A stretch of 64,000 nt of DNA, taken from NCBI RefSeq assembly GCF_040581485.1, contig NC_090128.1, positions 14,260,001 to 14,324,000 on the forward strand, in the 5' to 3' direction. The stretch is from Linepithema humile. Taxonomy: Eukaryota; Arthropoda; Insecta; Hymenoptera; Formicidae. Shown one piece after another: positions 23,001 through 38,700 of the stretch. The first letter of the stretch is position 1. Each line of letters begins with the position of its first letter. The position numbers and the translations under genes are program-made. The notes beneath the pieces were generated by a model. That model searched no databases, had not been told where the DNA came from, and saw only the letters and a program-made list of their open reading frames with translations.

Positions 23001-26000
23001 AAATTGAATTTGTTGCTCGTTTTAAAGTATCGAGAAGCGACACTGTCGTCGCGGATTGATACGGCGCGGATTAAAAACGTTATAATTAGTTGAAATAATT
23101 TGTTGCTCGTATGTTTCTGGTACCAAATTTATCTGCAGACTTTGTAGTATCGAAATATATAAGAAATTGAATTTGTTGCTCGTTTTAAAGTATCGAGAAG
23201 CGACACTGTCGTCGCGGATTGATACGGCGCGGATTAAAAACGTTATAATTAGTTGAAATAATTAGTTGCTCGTATGTGTTTGGTACCAAATTAATTTACA
23301 GACTCTGTACTTTCGAAATATATAAGAAATTGAATTTGTTGCTCGTTTTAAAGTATCGAGAAGCGACACTGTCGTCGCGGATTGATACGGCGCGGATTAA
23401 AATCGTTATAATTAGTTGAAATAATTTGTTCTTTGTATGTTTTTGGTCTCAAATTAATTTACATACTTTGTACTATCGAAATATATAAGAAATTGAATTT
23501 GTTGCTTGTTTTAAAGTATCGAGAAGCGACACTGTCGTCGCGGATTGATACGGCGCAAATTAAAAACGTTATAATTAGTTGAAATAATTTGGTGCTCGTA
23601 TGTGTTTGGTACCAAATTAATTTACAGACTCTGTACTATCGAAATATATAAAAAATTGAATTTGTTGCTCGCTTTAAAGTATCGAGAAGCGACACTGTCG
23701 TCGCGGATTGATACGGCGCAAATTAAAAACGTTATAATTAGTTGAAATAATTTGTTGCTCGTATGTTTCTGGTCTCAAATTAATTTACAGGCTTTGTACT
23801 ATCAAAATATATAAGAAATTGAATTTGTTGCTCGTTTTAAAGTATCGAGAAGCGACACTGTCGTCGCGGATTGAAACGGCGCGGATTAAAAACGTTATAA
23901 TTAGTTGAAATAATTTGTTGCTCGTATGTGTTTGGTACCAAATTAATTTACAGACTCTGTACTATCGAAATATATAAGAAATTGAATTTGTTGCTCGTTT
24001 TAAAGTATCTAGAAGCGACACTGTCGTCGCGGATTGATATGGCGCGGATTAAAAACGATATAATTAGTTAAAATAATTTGTTGCTCGTATGTTTTTGGTA
24101 CCAAATTTATCTGCAGACTTTGTAGTATCGAAATATATAAGAAATTGAATTTGTTGCTCGTTTTAAAGTATCGAGAAGCGACACTGTCGTCGCGGATTGA
24201 TACGGCGCGGATTAAAAACGTTATAATTAGTTGAAATAATTTGTTGCTCGTATGTGTTTGGTACCAAATTAATTTACAGACTCTGTACTATTGAAATATA
24301 TAAGAAATTGAATTTGTTGCTCGTTTTAAAGTATCGAGAAGCGACACTGTCGTCGAGGATTGATACGGCGCGGATTAAAAACGTTATAATTAGTTGAAAT
24401 AATTTGTTGCTCGTATGTTTGGTACCAAATTAATTTACAGACTCTGTACTATTGAAATATATAAGAAATTGAATTTGTTGATCGTTTTAAAGTATCGAGA
24501 AGCGACACTGTCGTCGCGGATTGATATGGCGCGGATTAAAAACGATATAATTGGTTAAAATAATTTGTTGCTCGTATGTTTTTGGTACCAAATTTATCTG
24601 CAGACTTTGTAGTATCGAAATATATAAGAAATTGAATTTGTTGCTCGTTTTAAAGTATCGAGAAGCGACACTGTCGTCGCGGATTGATACGGCGCGGATT
24701 AAAAACGTTATAATTAGTTGAAATAATTTGTTGCTCGTATGTGTTTGGTACCAAATTAATTTACAGACTCTGTACTATTGAAATATATAAGAAATTGAAT
24801 TTGTTGATCGTTTTAAAGTATCGAGAAGCGACACTGTCGTCGCGGATTGATATGGCGCGGATTAAAAACGATATAATTAGTTAAAATAATTTGTTGCTCG
24901 TATGTTTTTGGTACCAAATTTATCTGCAGACTTTGTAGTATCGAAATATATAAGAAATTAAATTTGTTGCTCGTTTTAAAGTATCGAGAAGCGACACTGT
25001 CGTCGCGGATTGATACGGCGCGGATTAAAAACGTTATAATTAGTTGAAATAATTAGTTGCTCGTATGTGTTTGGTACCAAATTAATTTACAGACTTTGTA
25101 CTATCGAAATATATAAGAAATTGAATTTGTTGCTCGTTTTAAAGTATCGAGAAGCGACACTGTATTCGCGCATTGATACGGCGCGGATTAAAATCGTTAT
25201 AATTAATTGAAATAATTTGTTCTTCGTATGTTTTTGGTCTCAAATTAATTTACAGACTTTGTACTATTGAAATATATAAGAAATTGAATTTGTTGCTCGT
25301 TTTAAAGTATCGAGAAGCGACACTGTCGTCGCGGATTGATATGGCGCGGATTAAAAACGATATAATTAGTTGAAATAATTTGTTGCTCGTATGTGTTTGG
25401 TACCAAATTAATTTACAGACTCTGTACTATTGAAATATATAAGAAATTGAATTTGTTGCTCGTTTTAAAGTATCGAGAAGCGACACTGTCGTCGAGGATT
25501 GATACGGCGCGGATTAAAAACGTTATAATTAGTTGAAATAATTTGTTGCTCGTATGTTTGGTACCAAATTAATTTACAGACTCTGTACTATCGAAATATA
25601 TAAGAAATTGAATTTGTTGCTCGTTTTAAAGTATCTAGAAGCGACACTGTCGTCGCGGATTGATATGGCGCGGATTAAAAACGATATAATTAGTTAAAAT
25701 AATTTGTTGCTCGTATGTTTTTGGTACCAAATTTATCTGCAGACTTTGTAGTATCGAAATATATAAGAAATTGAATTTGTTGCTCGTTTTAAAGTATCGA
25801 GAAGCGACACTGTCGTCGCGGATTGATACGGCGCGGATTAAAAACGTTATAATTAGTTGAAATAATTTGTTGCTCGTATGTGTTTGGTACCAAATTAATT
25901 TACAGACTCTGTACTATTGAAATATATAAGAAATTGAATTTGTTGCTCGTTTTAAAGTATCGAGAAGCGACACTGTCGTCGAGGATTGATACGGCGCGGA

Positions 26001-29000
26001 TTAAAAACGTTATAATTAGTTGAAATAATTTGTTGCTCGTATGTTTGGTACCAAATTAATTTACAGACTCTGTACTATTGAAATATATAAGAAATTGAAT
26101 TTGTTGATCGTTTTAAAGTATCGAGAAGCGACACTGTCGTCGCGGATTGATACGGCGCGGATTAAAAACGATATAATTAGTTAAAATAATTTGTTGCTCG
26201 TATGTTTTTGGTACCAAATTTATCTGCAGACTTTGTAGTATCGAAATATATAAGAAATTGAATTTGTTGCTCGTTTTAAAGTATCGAGAAGCGACACTGT
26301 CGTCGCGGATTGATACGGCGCGGATTAAAAACGTTATAATTAGTTGAAATAATTTGTTGCTCGTATGTGTTTGGTACCAAATTAATTTACAGACTCTGTA
26401 CTATTGAAATATATAAGAAATTGAATTTGTTGCTCGTTTTAAAGTATCGAGAAGCGACACTGTCGTCGAGGATTGATACGGCGCGGATTAAAAACGTTAT
26501 AATTAGTTGAAATAATTTGTTGCTCGTATGTTTGGTACCAAATTAATTTACAGACTCTGTACTATTGAAATATATAAGAAATTGAATTTGTTGATCGTTT
26601 TAAAGTATCGAGAAGCGACACTGTCGTCGCGGATTGATATGGCGCGGATTAAAAACGATATAATTAGTTAAAATAATTTGTTGCTCGTATGTTTTTGGTA
26701 CCAAATTTATCTGCAGACTTTGTAGTATCGAAATATATAAGAAATTGAATTTGTTGCTCGTTTTAAAGTATCGAGAAGCGACACTGTCGTCGCGGATTGA
26801 TACGGCGCGGATTAAAAACGTTATAATTAGTTGAAATAATTAGTTGCTCGTATGTGTTTGGTACCAAATTAATTTACAGACTTTGTACTATCGAAATATA
26901 TAAGAAATTGAATTTGTTGCTCGTTTTAAAGTATCGAGAAGCGACACTGTATTCGCGCATTGATACGGCGCGGATTAAAATCGTTATAATTAATTGAAAT
27001 AATTTGTTCTTCGTATGTTTTTGGTCTTAAATTAATTTACAGACTTTGTACTATTGAAATATATAAGAAATTGAATTTGTTGCTCGTTTTAAAGTATCGA
27101 GAAGCGACACTGTCGTCGCGGATTGATATGGCGCGGATTAAAAACGATATAATTAGTTAAAATAATTTGTTGCTCGTATGTTTTTGGTACCAAATTTATC
27201 TGCAGACTTTGTAGTATTGATATATATAAGAAATTGAATTTGTTGCTCGTTTTAAAGTATCGAGAAGCGACACTGTCGTCGCGGATTGATACGGCGCGGA
27301 TTAAAAACGTTATAATTAGTTGAGATAATTAGTTGCTCGTATGTGTTTGGTACCAATTTAATTTACAGACTCTGTACTATCGAAATATATAAGAAATTGA
27401 ATTTGTTGCTCCTTTTAAAGTATCGAGAAGCGACACTGTCGTCGCGCATTGATACGGCGCGGATTAAAATCGTTATAATTAATTGAAATAATTTGTTCTT
27501 TGTATGTTTCTGGTCTCAAATTAATTTACAGACTTTGTACTATGGAAATATATAAGAAATTAAATTTGTTGCTCGTTTTAAAGTATCGAGAAGCGACACT
27601 GTCGTCGCGGATTGATATGGCGCGGATTAAAAACGATATAATTAGTTAAAATAATTTGTTGCTCGTATGTTTTTGGTACCAAATTTATCTGCAGACTTTG
27701 TAGTATCGAAATATATAAGAAATTGAATTTGTTGCTCGTTTTAAAGTATCGAGAAGCGACACTGTCGTCGAGGACTGATACGGCGCGGATTAAAAACGTT
27801 ATAATTAGTTGAAATAATTTGTTGCTCGTATGTTTGGTACCAAATTAATTTACAGACTCTGTACTATTGAAATATATAAGAAATTGAATTTGTTGATCGT
27901 TTTAAAGTATCGAGAAGCGACACTGTCGTCGCGGATTGATATGGCGCGGATTAAAAACGATATAATTAGTTAAAATAATTTGTTGCTCGTATGTTTTTGG
28001 TACCAAATTTATCTGCAGATCTTTGTAGTATCGAAATATATAAGAAATTAAATTTGTTGCTCGTTTTAAAGTATCGAGAAGCGACACTGTCGTCGCGGAT
28101 TGATACGGCGCGGATTAAAAACGTTATAATTAGTTGAAATAATTAGTTGCTCGTATGTGTTTGGTACCAAATTAATTTACAGACTTTGTACTATCGAAAT
28201 ATATAAGAAATTGAATTTGTTGCTCGTTTTAAAGTATCGAGAAGCGACACTGTATTCGCGCATTGATACGGCGCGGATTAAAATCGTTATAATTAATTGA
28301 AATAATTTGTTCTTCGTATGTTTTTGGTCTCAAATTAATTTACAGACTTTGTACTATCGAAATATATAAGAAAATAAATTTGTTGCTCGTTTTAAAGTAT
28401 CGAGAAGCGACACTGTCGTCGCGGATTGATACGGCGCGGATTAAAATCGTTATAATTAGTTGAAATAATTTGTTCTTCGTATGTTTCTGGTCTCAAATTA
28501 ATTTACAGACTTTGTACTATCGAAATATATAAGAAATTAAATTTGTTGCTTGTTTTAAAGTATCGAGAAGCGACACTGTCGTCGCGGATTGATACGGCGC
28601 GGATTAAAAACGTTATAATTAGTTGAAATAATTGTTGCTTGTATGTGTTTGGTGCCAAATTAATTTACAGACCCTGTACTATCGAAATATATAAGAAATT
28701 GAATTTGTTGCTCGTTTTAAAGTATCGAGAAGCGACACTGTCGTCGCGGATTGATACGGCGCGGATTAAAAACGTTATAATTAGTTGAAATAATTAGTTG
28801 CTCGTATGTGTTTGGTACCAAATTAATTTACAGACTTTGTACTATCGAAATATATAAGAAATTGAATTTGTTGCTGGTTTTAAAGTATCGAGAAGCGACA
28901 CTGTCGTCGCGGATTGATACGGCGCGGATTAAAATCGTTATAATTAGTTGAAATAATTTGTTCTTCGTACGTTTTTGGTCTCAAATTAATTTACAGACTT

Positions 29001-29016
29001 TGTACTATTGAAATAT
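20028..29016. repeat. Super-repeat copy 3, about 9 kb
   Basis: Copy 3 follows copy 2 in the same monomer order but lacks two monomers after 20515 and about 11 near 27.7 kb. It carries private changes: CGAGCAGCTTGACACTG near 21240, GGCGCGATT with one base lost near 22906, and CGCAAATT in two copies near 23558 and 23719. It shares the rare TTGATATATATAAG and TTGAGATAATT with copy 2 (about 16150/27216 and 16256/27322). This proves common descent of the blocks rather than just shared subtypes. Confidence 0.85.
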
Positions 29017-29792
29017 ATAAGAAATTGAATTTGTGGCTTGTTTTAAAGTATCGAGAAGCGACACTGTCTTCGCGGATTGATACGGCGCGGATTAAAAACG
29101 TTATAATTAGTTGAAATAATTTGTTGCTCGTATGTGTTTGGTACCAAATTAATTTACAGACTCTGTACTATCGAAATATATAAGAAATTGAATTTGTTGC
29201 TCGTTTTAAAGTATCTTGAAGCGACACTGTCGTCGCGGATTGATATGGCGCGGATTAAAAACGATATAATTAGTTAAAATAATTTGTTGCTCGTATGTTT
29301 TTGGTACCAAATTTATCTGCAGACTTTGTAGTATCGAAATATATAAGAAATTGAATTTGTTGCTCGTTTTAAAGTATCGAGAAGCGACACTGTCGTCGCG
29401 GATTGATACGGCGCGGATTAAAAACGTTATAATTAGTTGAAATAATTAGTTGCTCGTATGTGTTTGGTACCAAATTAATTTACAGACTTTGTACTATCGA
29501 AATATATAAGAAATTGAATTTGTTGCTCGTTTTAAAGTATCGAGAAGCGACACTGTCGTCGCGGATTGAAACGGCGCGGATTAAAAACGTTATAATTAGT
29601 TGAAATAATTTGTTGCTCGTATGTGTTTGGTACCAAATTAATTTACAGACTCTGTACTATCGAAATATATAAGAAATTGAATTTGTTGCTCGTTTTAAAG
29701 TATCGAGAAGCGACACTGTCGTCGCGGATTGATACGGCGCTGATTAAAAACGTTATAATTAGTTGAAATAATTTGGTGCTCGTATGTGTTTG
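29017..29792. repeat. Mixed-subtype segment before the 24-mer block
   Basis: This holds satellite only. It includes a copy with TTGTGGCTTG and GTCTTCGCGG, a copy with the XbaI position altered to TATCTTGAAG, a PstI-type copy, two copies with GATTGAAACGG or its neighbour, and the first copy with GGCGCTGATT (T at 29741). Matching to the next 24-mer unit starts only at about 29692, which sets the left edge of the 24-mer amplification inside this segment. Confidence 0.8.
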
Positions 29793-32700
29793 GTACCAAA
29801 TTAATTTACAGACTCTGTACTATCGAAATATATAAAAAATTGAATTTGTTGCTCGCTTTAAAGTATCGAGAAGCGACACTGTCGTCGCGGATTGATACGG
29901 CGCGGATTAAAAACGTTATAATTAGTTGAAATAATTTGTTGCTCGTATGTTTCTGGTCTCAAATTAATTTACAGGTTTTGTACTATCAAAATATATAAGA
30001 AATTGAATTTGTTGCTCGTTTTAAAGTATCGAGAAGCGACACTGTCGTCGCGGATTGAAACGGCGCGGATTAAAAACGTTATAATTAGTTGAAATAATTT
30101 GTTGCTCGTATGTGTTTGGTACCAAATTAATTTACAGACTCTGTACTATCGAAATATATAAGAAATTGAATTTGTTGCTCGTTTTAAAGTATCTAGAAGC
30201 GACACTGTCGTCGCGGATTGATATGGCGCGGATTAAAAACGATATAATTAGTTAAAATAATTTGTTGCTCGTATGTTTTTGGTACCAAATTTATCTGCAG
30301 ACTTTGTAGTATCGAAATATATAAGAAATTGAATTTGTTGCTCGTTTTAAAGTATCGAGAAGCGACACTGTCGTCGCGGATTGATACGGGCGCGTATTAA
30401 AAACGTTATAATTAGTTGAAATAATTTGTTGCTCGTATGTGTTTGGTACCAAATTAATTTACAGACTCTGTACTATTGAAATATATAAGAAATTGAATTT
30501 GTTGCTCGTTTTAAAGTATCGAGAAGCGACACTGTCGTCGAGGATTGATACGGCGCGGATTAAAAACGTTATAATTAGTTGAAATAATTTGTTGCTCGTA
30601 TGTTTGGTACCAAATTAATTTACAGACTCTGTACTATTGAAATATATAAGAAATTGAATTTGTTGCTCGTTTTAAAGTATCGAGAAGCGACACTGTCGTC
30701 GCGGATTGATACGGCGCGGATTAAAATCGTTATAATTAGTTGAAATAATTTGTTCTTTGTATGTTTTTGGTCTCAAATTAATTTACATACTTTGTACTAT
30801 CGAAATATATAAGAAATTGAATTTGTTGCTTGTTTTAAAGTATCGAGAAGCGACACTGTCGTCGCGGATTGATACGGCGCGGATTAAAAACGTTATAATT
30901 AGTTGAAATAATTTGGTGCTCGTATGTGTTTGGTACCAAATTAATTTACAGACTCTGTACTATCGAAATATATAAAAAATTGAATTTGTTGCTCGCTTTA
31001 AAGTATCGAGAAGCGACACTGTCGTCGCGGATTGATACGGCGCGGATTAAAAACGTTATAATTAGTTGAAATAATTTGTTGCTCGTATGTTTCTGGTCTC
31101 AAATTAATTTACAGGCTTTGTACTATCAAAATATATAAGAAATTGAATTTGTTGCTCGTTTTAAAGTATCGAGAAGCGACACTGTCTTCGCGGATTGATA
31201 CGGCGCGGATTAAAAACGTTATAATTAGTTAAAATAATTTGTTGCTCGTATGTTTTTGGTACCAAATTTATCTGCAGACTTTGTAGTATCGAAATAAATA
31301 AGAAATTGAATTTGTTGCTCGTTTTAAAGTATCGAGAAGCGACACTGTCGTCGCGGATTGATACGGCGCGGATTAAAAACGTTATAATTAGTTGAAATAA
31401 TTTGTTGCTCGTATGTGTTTGGTACCAAATTAATTTACAGACTCTGTACTATTGAAATATATAAGAAATTGAATTTGTTGCTCGTTTTAAAGTATCGAGA
31501 AGCGACACTGTCGTCGAGGATTGATACGGCGCGGATTAAAAACGTTATAATTAGTTGAAATAATTTGTTGCTCGTATGTGTTTGGTACCAAATTAATTTA
31601 CAGACTCTGTACTATTGAAATATATAAGAAATTGAATTTGTTGCTCGTTTTAAAGTATCGAGAAGCGACACTGTCGTCGAGGATTGATACGGCGCGGATT
31701 AAAAACGTTATAATTAGTTGAAATAATTTGTTGCTCGTATGTTTGGTACCAAATTAATTTACAGACTCTGTACTATTGAAATATATAAGAAATTGAATTT
31801 GTTGATCGTTTTAAAGTATCGAGAAGCGACACTGTCGTCGCGGATTGATATGGCGCGGATTAAAAACGATATAATTAGTTAAAATAATTTGTTGCTCGTA
31901 TGTTTTTGGTACCAAATTTATCTGCAGACTTTGTAGTATCGAAATATATAAGAAATTGAATTTGTTGCTCGTTTTAAAGTATCGAGAAGCGACACTGTCG
32001 TCGCGGATTGATACGGCGCGGATTAAAATCGTTATAATTAATTGAAATAATTTGTTCTTTGTATGTTTCTGGTCTCAAATTAATTTACAGACTTTGTACT
32101 ATGGAAATATATAAGAAATTAAATTTGTTGCTCGTTTTAAAGTATCGAGAAGCGACACTGTCGTCGCGGATTGATATGGCGCGGATTAAAAACGATATAA
32201 TTAGTTAAAATAATTTGTTGCTCGTATGTTTTTGGTACCAAATTTATCTGCAGACTTTGTAGTATCGAAATATATAAGAAATTGAATTTGTTGCTCGTTT
32301 TAAAGTATCGAGAAGCGACACTGTCGTCGCGGATTGATACGGCGCGGATTAAAAACGTTATAATTAGTTGAAATAATTTGTTGCTCGTATGTGTTTGGTA
32401 CCAAATTAATTTACAGACTCTGTACTATTGAAATATATAAGAAATTGAATTTGTTGCTCGTTTTAAAGTATCGAGAAGCGACACTGTCGTCGAGGACTGA
32501 TACGGCGCGGATTAAAAACGTTATAATTAGTTGAAATAATTTGTTGCTCGTATGTTTGGTACCAAATTAATTTACAGACTCTGTACTATTGAAATATATA
32601 AGAAATTGAATTTGTTGATCGTTTTAAAGTATCGAGAAGCGACACTGTCGTCGCGGATTGATATGGCGCGGATTAAAAACGATATAATTAGTTAAAATAA

Positions 32701-35700
32701 TTTGTTGCTCGTATGTTTTTGGTACCAAATTTATCTGCAGACTTTGTAGTATCGAAATATATAAGAAATTAAATTTGTTGCTCGTTTTAAAGTATCGAGA
32801 AGCGACACTGTCGTCGCGGATTGATACGGCGCGGATTAAAAACGTTATAATTAGTTGAAATAATTAGTTGCTCGTATGTGTTTGGTACCAAATTAATTTA
32901 CAGACTTTGTACTATCGAAATATATAAGAAATTGAATTTGTTGCTCGTTTTAAAGTATCGAGAAGCGACACTGTATTCGCGCATTGATACGGCGCGGATT
33001 AAAATCGTTATAATTAATTGAAATAATTTGTTCTTCGTATGTTTTTGGTCTCAAATTAATTTACAGACTTTGTACTATCGAAATATATAAGAAATTAAAT
33101 TTGTTGCTCGTTTTAAAGTATCGAGAAGCGACACTGTCGTCGCGGATTGATACGGCGCGGATTAAAATCGTTATAATTAGTTGAAATAATTTGTTCTTCG
33201 TATGTTTCTGGTCTCAAATTAATTTACAGACTTTGTACTATCGAAATATATAAGAAATTAAATTTGTTGCTCGTTTTAAAGTATCGAGAAGCGACACTGT
33301 CGTCGCGGATTGAAACGGCGCGGATTAAAAACGTTATAATTAGTTGAAATAATTTGTTGCTCGTATGTGTTTGGTACCAAATTAATTTACAGACTCTGTA
33401 CTATCGAAATATATAAGAAATTGAATTTGTTGCTCGTTTTAAAGTATCGAGAAGCGACACTGTCGTCGCGGATTGAAACGGCGCGGATTAAAAACGTTAT
33501 AATTAGTTGAAATAATTTGTTGCTCGTATGTTTGGTACCAAATTAATTTACAGACTCTGTACTATTGAAATATATAAGAAATTGAATTTGTTGATCGTTT
33601 TAAAGTATCGAGAAGCGACACTGTCGTCGCGGATTGATACGGCGCTGATTAAAAACGTTATAATTAGTTGAAATAATTTGGTGCTCGTATGTGTTTGGTA
33701 CCAAATTAATTTACAGACTCTGTACTATCGAAATATATAAAAAATTGAATTTGTTGCTCGCTTTAAAGTATCGAGAAGCGACACTGTCGTCGCGGATTGA
33801 TACGGCGCGGATTAAAAACGTTATAATTAGTTGAAATAATTTGTTGCTCGTATGTTTCTGGTCTCAAATTAATTTACAGGTTTTGTACTATCAAAATATA
33901 TAAGAAATTGAATTTGTTGCTCGTTTTAAAGTATCGAGAAGCGACACTGTCGTCGCGGATTGAAACGGCGCGGATTAAAAACGTTATAATTAGTTGAAAT
34001 AATTTGTTGCTCGTATGTGTTTGGTACCAAATTAATTTACAGACTCTGTACTATCGAAATATATAAGAAATTGAATTTGTTGCTCGTTTTAAAGTATCTA
34101 GAAGCGACACTGTCGTCGCGGATTGATATGGCGCGGATTAAAAACGATATAATTAGTTAAAATAATTTGTTGCTCGTATGTTTTTGGTACCAAATTTATC
34201 TGCAGACTTTGTAGTATCGAAATATATAAGAAATTGAATTTGTTGCTCGTTTTAAAGTATCGAGAAGCGACACTGTCGTCGCGGATTGATACGGCGCGTA
34301 TTAAAAACGTTATAATTAGTTGAAATAATTTGTTGCTCGTATGTGTTTGGTACCAAATTAATTTACAGACTCTGTACTATTGAAATATATAAGAAATTGA
34401 ATTTGTTGCTCGTTTTAAAGTATCGAGAAGCGACACTGTCGTCGAGGATTGATACGGCGCGGATTAAAAACGTTATAATTAGTTGAAATAATTTGTTGCT
34501 CGTATGTTTGGTACCAAATTAATTTACAGACTCTGTACTATTGAAATATATAAGAAATTGAATTTGTTGCTCGTTTTAAAGTATCGAGAAGCGACACTGT
34601 CGTCGCGGATTGATACGGCGCGGATTAAAATCGTTATAATTAGTTGAAATAATTTGTTCTTTGTATGTTTTTGGTCTCAAATTAATTTACATACTTTGTA
34701 CTATCGAAATATATAAGAAATTGAATTTGTTGCTTGTTTTAAAGTATCGAGAAGCGACACTGTCGTCGCGGATTGATACGGCGCGGATTAAAAACGTTAT
34801 AATTAGTTGAAATAATTTGGTGCTCGTATGTGTTTGGTACCAAATTAATTTACAGACTCTGTACTATCGAAATATATAAAAAATTGAATTTGTTGCTCGC
34901 TTTAAAGTATCGAGAAGCGACACTGTCGTCGCGGATTGATACGGCGCGGATTAAAAACGTTATAATTAGTTGAAATAATTTGTTGCTCGTATGTTTCTGG
35001 TCTCAAATTAATTTACAGGCTTTGTACTATCAAAATATATAAGAAATTGAATTTGTTGCTCGTTTTAAAGTATCGAGAAGCGACACTGTCTTCGCGGATT
35101 GATACGGCGCGGATTAAAAACGTTATAATTAGTTAAAATAATTTGTTGCTCGTATGTTTTTGGTACCAAATTTATCTGCAGACTTTGTAGTATCGAAATA
35201 AATAAGAAATTGAATTTGTTGCTCGTTTTAAAGTATCGAGAAGCGACACTGTCGTCGCGGATTGATACGGCGCGGATTAAAAACGTTATAATTAGTTGAA
35301 ATAATTTGTTGCTCGTATGTGTTTGGTACCAAATTAATTTACAGACTCTGTACTATTGAAATATATAAGAAATTGAATTTGTTGCTCGTTTTAAAGTATC
35401 GAGAAGCGACACTGTCGTCGAGGATTGATACGGCGCGGATTAAAAACGTTATAATTAGTTGAAATAATTTGTTGCTCGTATGTGTTTGGTACCAAATTAA
35501 TTTACAGACTCTGTACTATTGAAATATATAAGAAATTGAATTTGTTGCTCGTTTTAAAGTATCGAGAAGCGACACTGTCGTCGAGGATTGATACGGCGCG
35601 GATTAAAAACGTTATAATTAGTTGAAATAATTTGTTGCTCGTATGTTTGGTACCAAATTAATTTACAGACTCTGTACTATTGAAATATATAAGAAATTGA

Positions 35701-38700
35701 ATTTGTTGATCGTTTTAAAGTATCGAGAAGCGACACTGTCGTCGCGGATTGATATGGCGCGGATTAAAAACGATATAATTAGTTAAAATAATTTGTTGCT
35801 CGTATGTTTTTGGTACCAAATTTATCTGCAGACTTTGTAGTATCGAAATATATAAGAAATTGAATTTGTTGCTCGTTTTAAAGTATCGAGAAGCGACACT
35901 GTCGTCGCGGATTGATACGGCGCGGATTAAAATCGTTATAATTAATTGAAATAATTTGTTCTTTGTATGTTTCTGGTCTCAAATTAATTTACAGACTTTG
36001 TACTATGGAAATATATAAGAAATTAAATTTGTTGCTCGTTTTAAAGTATCGAGAAGCGACACTGTCGTCGCGGATTGATATGGCGCGGATTAAAAACGAT
36101 ATAATTAGTTAAAATAATTTGTTGCTCGTATGTTTTTGGTACCAAATTTATCTGCAGACTTTGTAGTATCGAAATATATAAGAAATTGAATTTGTTGCTC
36201 GTTTTAAAGTATCGAGAAGCGACACTGTCGTCGCGGATTGATACGGCGCGGATTAAAAACGTTATAATTAGTTGAAATAATTTGTTGCTCGTATGTGTTT
36301 GGTACCAAATTAATTTACAGACTCTGTACTATTGAAATATATAAGAAATTGAATTTGTTGCTCGTTTTAAAGTATCGAGAAGCGACACTGTCGTCGAGGA
36401 CTGATACGGCGCGGATTAAAAACGTTATAATTAGTTGAAATAATTTGTTGCTCGTATGTTTGGTACCAAATTAATTTACAGACTCTGTACTATTGAAATA
36501 TATAAGAAATTGAATTTGTTGATCGTTTTAAAGTATCGAGAAGCGACACTGTCGTCGCGGATTGATATGGCGCGGATTAAAAACGATATAATTAGTTAAA
36601 ATAATTTGTTGCTCGTATGTTTTTGGTACCAAATTTATCTGCAGACTTTGTAGTATCGAAATATATAAGAAATTAAATTTGTTGCTCGTTTTAAAGTATC
36701 GAGAAGCGACACTGTCGTCGCGGATTGATACGGCGCGGATTAAAAACGTTATAATTAGTTGAAATAATTAGTTGCTCGTATGTGTTTGGTACCAAATTAA
36801 TTTACAGACTTTGTACTATCGAAATATATAAGAAATTGAATTTGTTGCTCGTTTTAAAGTATCGAGAAGCGACACTGTATTCGCGCATTGATACGGCGCG
36901 GATTAAAATCGTTATAATTAATTGAAATAATTTGTTCTTCGTATGTTTTTGGTCTCAAATTAATTTACAGACTTTGTACTATCGAAATATATAAGAAATT
37001 AAATTTGTTGCTCGTTTTAAAGTATCGAGAAGCGACACTGTCGTCGCGGATTGATACGGCGCGGATTAAAATCGTTATAATTAGTTGAAATAATTTGTTC
37101 TTCGTATGTTTCTGGTCTCAAATTAATTTACAGACTTTGTACTATCGAAATATATAAGAAATTAAATTTGTTGCTCGTTTTAAAGTATCGAGAAGCGACA
37201 CTGTTGTCGCGGATTGAAACGGCGCGGATTAAAAACGTTATAATTAGTTGAAATAATTTGTTGCTCGTATGTGTTTGGTACCAAATTAATTTACAGACTC
37301 TGTACTATCGAAATATATAAGAAATTGAATTTGTTGCTCGTTTTAAAGTATTGAGAAGCGACACTGTCGTCGCGGATTGAAACGGCGCGGATTAAAAACG
37401 TTATAATTAGTTGAAATAATTTGTTGCTCGTATGTTTGGTACCAAATTAATTTACAGACTCTGTACTATTGAAATATATAAGAAATTGAATTTGTTGATC
37501 GTTTTAAAGTATCGAGAAGCGACACTGTCGTCGCGGATTGATACGGCGCTGATTAAAAACGTTATAATTAGTTGAAATAATTTGGTGCTCGTATGTGTTT
37601 GGTACCAAATTAATTTACAGACTCTGTACTATCGAAATATATAAAAAATTGAATTTGTTGCTCGCTTTAAAGTATCGAGAAGCGACACTGTCGTCGCGGA
37701 TTGATACGGCGCGGATTAAAAACGTTATAATTAGTTGAAATAATTTGTTGCTCGTATGTTTCTGGTCTCAAATTAATTTACAGGTTTTGTACTATCAAAA
37801 TATATAAGAAATTGAATTTGTTGCTCGTTTTAAAGTATCGAGAAGCGACACTGTCGTCGCGGATTGAAACGGCGCGGATTAAAAACGTTATAATTAGTTG
37901 AAATAATTTGTTGCTCGTATGTGTTTGGTACCAAATTAATTTACAGACTCTGTACTATCGAAATATATAAGAAATTGAATTTGTTGCTCGTTTTAAAGTA
38001 TCTAGAAGCGACACTGTCGTCGCGGATTGATATGGCGCGGATTAAAAACGATATAATTAGTTAAAATAATTTGTTGCTCGTATGTTTTTGGTACCAAATT
38101 TATCTGCAGACTTTGTAGTATCGAAATATATAAGAAATTGAATTTGTTGCTCGTTTTAAAGTATCGAGAAGCGACACTGTCGTCGCGGATTGATACGGCG
38201 CGTATTAAAAACGTTATAATTAGTTGAAATAATTTGTTGCTCGTATGTGTTTGGTACCAAATTAATTTACAGACTCTGTACTATTGAAATATATAAGAAA
38301 TTGAATTTGTTGCTCGTTTTAAAGTATCGAGAAGCGACACTGTCGTCGAGGATTGATACGGCGCGGATTAAAAACGTTATAATTAGTTGAAATAATTTGT
38401 TGCTCGTATGTTTGGTACCAAATTAATTTACAGACTCTGTACTATTGAAATATATAAGAAATTGAATTTGTTGCTCGTTTTAAAGTATCGAGAAGCGACA
38501 CTGTCGTCGCGGATTGATACGGCGCGGATTAAAATCGTTATAATTAGTTGAAATAATTTGTTCTTTGTATGTTTTTGGTCTCAAATTAATTTACATACTT
38601 TGTACTATCGAAATATATAAGAAATTGAATTTGTTGCTTGTTTTAAAGTATCGAGAAGCGACACTGTCGTCGCGGATTGATACGGCGCGGATTAAAAACG

